NCBI RefSeq assembly: GCF_015680705.1
Contig: NZ_JADNYP010000003.1
Location: 1-64,000 of the forward strand
Direction: 5' to 3'
DNA from: Pseudomonas fulva
Lineage (GTDB): Bacteria; Pseudomonadota; Gammaproteobacteria; Pseudomonadales; Pseudomonadaceae
Length of the DNA stretch: 64,000 bases
The translations under genes were made by a program, and so were the position numbers. Each line of letters starts with the position of its first letter. The stretch's first letter is position 1. The notes beneath the pieces were generated by a model that worked only from the letters and a program-made list of their open reading frames with translations, ran no database searches and was not told where the DNA came from. This document shows, one piece after another, positions 60,601-64,000 of this stretch.

Positions 60601-60977
60601 GTGCGTTCGCTGAGCATCTGCTCGAGCTGCGGCACGCTGAAGCTGGCGTAGCGCTGCGCGACCGGCAGCGTCTTGCTGGCGTGGAGCTTGGCCAGCTCCT
60701 GCTGGCTATCGCGAATTTCAGCAGGCGCCTGGGCGAGCTGTTGCTTGAGCGCCGCGAGCCTGCCATCGCTGTCCTGCTTGCTGGCGAGCAGGGCCAGGGT
60801 CTGCTCGAGCACCTGTTGCAGCGCCTTCTGCTCGGCCTCAGGCAGCTTGCGCTCGGCGATCTTGTCGAGGCTGTGCTGGACGCTGGCGGTGGTAGGCGCT
60901 TCTTCGGCCAGGCTGGCGAACGAAAGCGAGAGGCACAGCCCCAGCAGGGCTGCGCGAAGGGTCACGCGCAGGGACAT
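57660..60977 (-). CDS. mscK: MscK/KefA-type large mechanosensitive channel
   Basis: An 1105-residue membrane protein. A signal peptide (MSLRVTLRAALLGLCLSLSF, then ASLAEE) leads to a periplasmic Gln/Leu-rich coiled-coil region (about 25-480). Some eleven spans follow, and a C-terminal MscS domain (about 835-1085) begins at the pore helix LQWLVAALSVGLGFGMQEIF. ISGIMILFERPVRIGDTITIG, VPNKTFITGQLINW and the C-terminal sensor domain complete it. Such channels release solutes on hypo-osmotic shock. The ATG at 60977 starts the signal peptide. It lies 35 bases after nhaP2 on the same strand. Confidence 0.92.
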   Translation of the reverse strand: MSLRVTLRAALLGLCLSLSFASLAEEAPTTASVQHSLDKIAERKLPEAEQKALQQVLEQTLALLASKQDSDGRLAALKQQLAQAPAEIRDSQQELAKLHASKTLPVAQRYASFSVPQLEQMLSERTAQQGDLQRALSEANSLIINSQTRPERAQAEISNNQTRIQQINNSLKAGKDNGKTLNADQRNQLNAELLSLNALILLRRQELAGNSLLQDLGNARHDLLLERAARLEQEIQDLQTLINEKRLEQSRQTVTQQSIEAQKAGGSALLANESATNLKLSDYLFRSTDRLNELTQQNLQTKQQLDSLTQADQALDEQISVLKGSLLLSKILYKQKQALPHLKLDRDLADQIADTRLYQFEVNQQREQMSTPGSHVDRLLANQPQEEATPQLRKALLELAITRSDLLERLNRELSALLNESITLQLNQKQLLAMAQNLRTTLDEQMFWIPSNKPLDWEWLRLVPQRLVEQVASLPWGSGVKELGDGLAQRPLLFLPLLLLIGALLWRRTYLYQRLSKVHQDIGHFKRDSQWHTPQAILINVLLALPVALALALCGYALQIDARGQNANLGAALWQLAQAWLVFYTAYRILAPGGVAEVHFRWYKPQVEFLRGWVRRLGIVVLALVGVVAVAEHQPSALADDVLGIGVVLTCYASMAWLLSRLLLSSPAHRSTSLFRKAVGVAFTALPIALFVAVCFGYYYTALKLTDRLIYTLYLLLFWLVIEAAFVRGLSVAARRLAYQRALSKRQAAKDNQDGELISEEPTLDIEQVNQQSLRLIRLALLGGFIGGLYWVWSDLITVFSYLNNVTLYEYTSGTGAAASMVPISLGDLLGALVIVGITFALAGNLPGLLEVLVLSRLNLAQGSAYATTTLLSYAIAGIGFVSTLSTLGVSWDKLQWLVAALSVGLGFGMQEIFANFISGIMILFERPVRIGDTITIGNLSGTVSKIRIRATTITDFDRKDIIVPNKTFITGQLINWSLTDTVTRVTLKLGIDYGSDLDLVRELLLKGAHENPRVLKDPEPLVYFLNFGENALEHELRMHVRDLGDRNPTLDEINRYIDREFRAHDIKISVRQVEVFLMEPNGSRQKRIATQGDGVDKPDGTRPA

Positions 60978-61012
60978 AGTCAGGATCTTGCGAAACGGGG
61001 CGACAACGGATT

Positions 61013-62764
61013 CTAGAGGAACAACCCGGGGCTGGGTCGAGTACCTTCGGGGAATTTGACGCCGACCTTGAGGATCTTGTTCCCCTCCATGGCCGCCACG
61101 GTCCACAGCGTGCCGGCCCATTCGATCTGGTCGCCCACCACTGGCGCGCCCTTGACCTTCTGTCGGATGAACTGCGCGAGCGGCATCTTCGGGTCCTGGG
61201 TCTCGATCTGCAGGCCATACAGCGCGGCGATCGCCCCCAGCTCGGCATCGCCCTCGAGCACGAAGTCGCCGAAGAAGCGCAGGTCCAGACCACGCTGCGG
61301 CGGCTTGCTGAACAGCTTGCCGAGCGCCGGAAGATGATGTTCGTGGCCGATCACGCAAAGCAGGTCATCGACTTCCAGCACCGTGCTGCCTGAAGGGTGA
61401 AGCAACCGTTCGCCACGGAACAGCGCGGCGATGCGGGTACCTTCGGGCATCTTCAGTTCACGCAGGGCCGCGCCGATGCACCACTTTTCCGCACCGAGCC
61501 GATAGACGAACAGCTCCCATTCGCTGGTGATGTTCACCTCCAGGGCAGAGCGGGAGATCGGCGCCGGATCCGGGGGGACGGTGACCTTCAGGAGCTTGGC
61601 CATCCACGGCAGGCTGGTGCCTTGTACCAGCAGCGACACCAGGACGATGAAGAAGGCCAGGTTGAAGAACAGCTGTGCATCCTCGAGCCCTGCCATCAAG
61701 GGGAACACGGCGAGGATGATCGGTACCGCGCCGCGCAGGCCGACCCATGAGATGAAGGCTTTCTCGCGGCCATGGAAGGCCTTGAACGGCAGCAGCGCAG
61801 CGAGCACCGATAGCGGCCGGGCGAACAGGATCATCCACAGCGCCAGACCCAGTGCCGGCACTGCGATAGGCAACAGGTCATGGGGCGTGACCAGCAGGCC
61901 GAGGACCAGGAACATGCCGATCTGCGCCAGCCAGGCCATGCCGTCGAGCATGTGCAGGATGCCGTGGCGACTGCGGATCGGCCGGTTGCCCAGCACCAGC
62001 CCGCACAGGTAGACCGCCAGGAAGCCGCTGCCATGCAGGGCATTGGTCAGGGCGAAGACCGCCAGCCCGCCGGCGATCACCAGGATCGGGTACAGGCCGC
62101 TGGCCAGGTGGATACGGTTGACCAGTTGCAGCAGCAGCCAGCCACCACCCAGGCCTAGCAGGCCACCGATGCCGAATTCGCGGATCAGATGGGTCAGCAG
62201 GCTCCAGTGCAGACCGGTCTGGCCGCTGGCGATCATCTCGATCAAGGTGACGGTGAGAAACACCGCCATGGGATCGTTGCTGCCTGATTCGATTTCCAAG
62301 GTCGCGGTGACCCGCTCGTTCAGGCCCTTGCCGCCGAGCAGCGAGAACACTGCCGCGGCATCGGTGGAGCCGACGATCGCACCGATCAGCAGCCCCTGGA
62401 TGAGGCTCAGGTCGAACAGCCAGGCGGCGACCATGCCGGTCAGCCCGGTGGTGATCAGTACCCCGACGGTCGCCAGCGACAGTGCCGGCCACAAGGCCAC
62501 GCGAAAGCTTGCCACGCGGGTGCGCAGCCCGCCATCGAGCAGGATCACGGCGAGCGCCAGGTTGCCCACCAGATAGGCGACGGAGTAGTTGTTGAAGATG
62601 ATCCCGCCGCCATCGACGCCGGCAACCATGCCGACCGCGAGGATGATGACCAGGATGGGAATGCCCAGGCGCGAGGACAACGAGCTGACCAGGATGCTTG
62701 CGCTCACCAGCAAGGCGCCGATCAGGAACAGGCTGTTGATGGTGCTCGCATCCAAAGGCTTCAC
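61013..62764 (-). CDS. nhaP2: potassium/proton antiporter (NhaP2/CvrA type)
   Basis: A 583-residue CPA1 antiporter. About 12-13 spans hold the ion-site motifs [13 protein letters not shown] (DA pair) and [16 protein letters not shown] (ND pair). A cytoplasmic RCK_C/TrkA-C domain (about 400-490, [20 protein letters not shown]) and a CorC/HlyC-like C-terminal domain (about 500-580) follow. In NhaP2 of other species the exchanger removes K+ at alkaline pH. It forms an operon with mscK (35-base gap). Confidence 0.94.
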   Translation of the reverse strand: MKPLDASTINSLFLIGALLVSASILVSSLSSRLGIPILVIILAVGMVAGVDGGGIIFNNYSVAYLVGNLALAVILLDGGLRTRVASFRVALWPALSLATVGVLITTGLTGMVAAWLFDLSLIQGLLIGAIVGSTDAAAVFSLLGGKGLNERVTATLEIESGSNDPMAVFLTVTLIEMIASGQTGLHWSLLTHLIREFGIGGLLGLGGGWLLLQLVNRIHLASGLYPILVIAGGLAVFALTNALHGSGFLAVYLCGLVLGNRPIRSRHGILHMLDGMAWLAQIGMFLVLGLLVTPHDLLPIAVPALGLALWMILFARPLSVLAALLPFKAFHGREKAFISWVGLRGAVPIILAVFPLMAGLEDAQLFFNLAFFIVLVSLLVQGTSLPWMAKLLKVTVPPDPAPISRSALEVNITSEWELFVYRLGAEKWCIGAALRELKMPEGTRIAALFRGERLLHPSGSTVLEVDDLLCVIGHEHHLPALGKLFSKPPQRGLDLRFFGDFVLEGDAELGAIAALYGLQIETQDPKMPLAQFIRQKVKGAPVVGDQIEWAGTLWTVAAMEGNKILKVGVKFPEGTRPSPGLFL

Positions 62765-62844
62765 TCCGGTACATCGCGGGAAGGGGACCTGGCTGGGCTA
62801 CGGCAAGCAGGTCGCGTGCCAATCGATTCTAACCTGAGGAATCA

Positions 62845-62942
62845 GGTGCAAGCCACAAGCTGCGAGCCGCAAGCGGATCGGCGCCACCGGTCTGCTCTTG
62901 CTTGCAGCTTGCAGCTTGCAGCTTGCAGCTTGCAGCTTCTTA
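62845..62942. repeat. REP-like element, copy D, with five tandem CTTGCAG heptamers
   Basis: The left arm is ACAAGCTGCGAGCCGCAAGC (62855-62874). The right arm is a tandem array of five exact heptamers CTTGCAG (62901-62935). It lies between nhaP2 and betA, and the betA stop codon (62940-62942) directly follows it. The array looks like expansion of the GCTTGCAGC arm seen in copies A and B. Confidence 0.6.
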
Positions 62943-64000
62943 GCCGCGCTTGACCTCGCGTACCGGCTTGCCTCGTACCGGGGCGCCGTTGGCCACGTAG
63001 TACTTGGCGTTGCTGCGGGGCAGCGGCGGGCGGTTGCGGATCCGGTCGGCGATCTTCTCGGCGATCATGATCGTGGTGGCATTAAGGTTGCCGGTGATGA
63101 TGATCGGCATGATCGAAGCATCGACCACTCGCAGGCCTTGCATGCCATGGACGCGGCCCTGGCCATCGACCACCGCCATTTCATCTTCGCCCATCTTGCA
63201 CGAGCAGGAAGGGTGGAAGGCTGTCTCGGCATGCTCGCGGATGAACTGGTCCAGCTCCTCATCGGTCTGCACGTGTTCGCCAGGGCTGATCTCGCGGCCA
63301 CGGTACGGGTCCAGGGCTGGCTGGGCCATGATCTCGCGGGTCAGACGGATGCCATCACGGAATTCCTGCCAGTCCTGTTCGGTCGCCATGTAGTTGAAGA
63401 GGATGCTCGGGTGCTGGCGTGGGTCTTTCGACTTGAGCTGCACACGGCCACGGCTGGGTGAGCGCATCGAGCCCATGTGCGCCTGGAAGCCGTGCTCCTT
63501 CACACCGTTGCTGCCGTTGTAGTTGATCGCCACGGGCAGGAAGTGGTACTGGATGTTCGGCCATTCGAACTCGGGACGGGTACGGATGAACCCGCCGGCC
63601 TCGAACTGGTTGCTGGCGCCGATGCCAGTGCCACTGAACAGCCATTGGGCACCGATGGCCGGCTGGTTCCACCACAGCAGCGAAGGGTACAGCGAGACTG
63701 GCTGGGTGCAGGCGTACTGCAGGTACAGTTCGAGATGATCCTGAAGGTTCTCGCCCACGCCTGGCAGGTCGTGCACCACGGGGATGTCGAGGCTTTCGAG
63801 CAGCGCGCGCGGGCCAACCCCGGAGCGTTGCAGAAGCTGTGGCGAAGCGATGGCGCCGGAGCTGACGATGACTTCCTCGCGCGCACGCGCCTCGATGCGC
63901 TCCTCGCTGTCGCCCACCAGGTAGGTAACGCCGATGGCACGCTTGCCTTCGAACAGTACCCGGTCGGTCAGGGCGTGGGTGACGATGGTCAGGTTGGGGC
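62940..64000 (-). CDS. betA: choline dehydrogenase (GMC oxidoreductase), 5' end outside the window
   Basis: The last 353 codons of a GMC flavoenzyme oxidising choline to betaine aldehyde. Visible are the GMC signature region [58 protein letters not shown], and the active-site HPSCSCKMG followed by [20 protein letters not shown]. The end is [16 protein letters not shown]. The close match to BetA, not alkyl-alcohol or glucose oxidases, and the usual Pseudomonas gene order support the name. The N-terminal FAD motif lies outside the window. Confidence 0.92.
   Translation of the reverse strand, partial: PNLTIVTHALTDRVLFEGKRAIGVTYLVGDSEERIEARAREEVIVSSGAIASPQLLQRSGVGPRALLESLDIPVVHDLPGVGENLQDHLELYLQYACTQPVSLYPSLLWWNQPAIGAQWLFSGTGIGASNQFEAGGFIRTRPEFEWPNIQYHFLPVAINYNGSNGVKEHGFQAHMGSMRSPSRGRVQLKSKDPRQHPSILFNYMATEQDWQEFRDGIRLTREIMAQPALDPYRGREISPGEHVQTDEELDQFIREHAETAFHPSCSCKMGEDEMAVVDGQGRVHGMQGLRVVDASIMPIIITGNLNATTIMIAEKIADRIRNRPPLPRSNAKYYVANGAPVRGKPVREVKRG

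Noticed and set aside
62901..62935. Tandem repeats as a possible CRISPR array
   Set aside because: The repeats are 7 bases and head to tail without spacers, and no cas gene is near.

Overview
This 64 kb window reads as core chromosome of a Pseudomonas, most likely of the P. putida group. Coding is dense and GC-rich on both strands. The gene order follows the conserved Pseudomonas blocks mutM-fdx-coaD, ftsYEX-rpoH, thiSG-trmB, hemW-rdgB-metWX-yggT-proC-yggS, ponA/pilMN(OP)Q-aroKB-damX-gltBD-hemE and nhaP2-mscK-betA. No tRNA, rRNA, prophage or CRISPR array was seen. 57 protein genes are called, two of them cut by the window edges (an rlmI-like methyltransferase at the left, betA at the right), plus one transposase remnant.

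Layout. 1-7.2 kb: RlmI-like methyltransferase, DJ-1/PfpI protein, HDOD protein, DNA repair gene mutM, ferredoxin, coaD, a sulfurtransferase, a YheT-type hydrolase and rsmD. 7.2-14.4 kb: a pair of exported M16 peptidases (one catalytic, one not) divergent from ftsY-ftsE-ftsX-rpoH. 14.5-25.9 kb: mtgA, thiamine genes thiS-thiG, trmB, a long leftward run (DUF3392, hemW, rdgB, DUF4426, metW, metX, yggT, proC, yggS), a pilT/yggR-like ATPase and an NlpC/P60 hydrolase. 26-34 kb: a tandem-TM2 membrane protein, an FtsN-like SPOR protein, argS, priA, rpmE, an exported thermonuclease-like protein and malic enzyme. 34.1-34.6 kb: an internally deleted IS110/IS1111-type element. 34.7-44.3 kb: ponA divergent from a compact pilM-pilN-pilOP-pilQ operon that runs into aroK, aroB and damX. 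44.6-52.3 kb: gltB, gltD, hemE and a YgiW-like OB-fold protein. 52.4-64 kb: MFS transporter with a divergent LysR regulator, orphan ParA, TrxC-like thioredoxin, SelO, an MscK-type channel, a K+/H+ antiporter and betA.

How the genes work together: the window is mostly housekeeping. It covers protein targeting, division and heat-shock control (ftsYEX-rpoH), wall synthesis (mtgA, ponA, SPOR proteins), translation (argS, rpmE, trmB, rsmD), glutamate synthesis (gltBD), shikimate synthesis (aroKB), methionine synthesis (metXW), and ion or osmotic balance (nhaP2, mscK, betA). The pil operon has the small-protein layout of the Escherichia hofMNOPQ DNA-uptake genes, not of a full twitching pilus, and PilO and PilP are joined in one polypeptide.

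The most unusual points are four. The IS1111-like remnant appears to sit between the stem and the T-tract of the malic-enzyme terminator, and it keeps a right-end non-coding region that may encode a guide RNA. A perfect intrinsic terminator of rpmE lies inside the signal-peptide codons of the next gene. PilO and PilP are fused. A long two-part stem lies in the ftsX-rpoH gap. All function calls come from reading the sequence; no database search was run.
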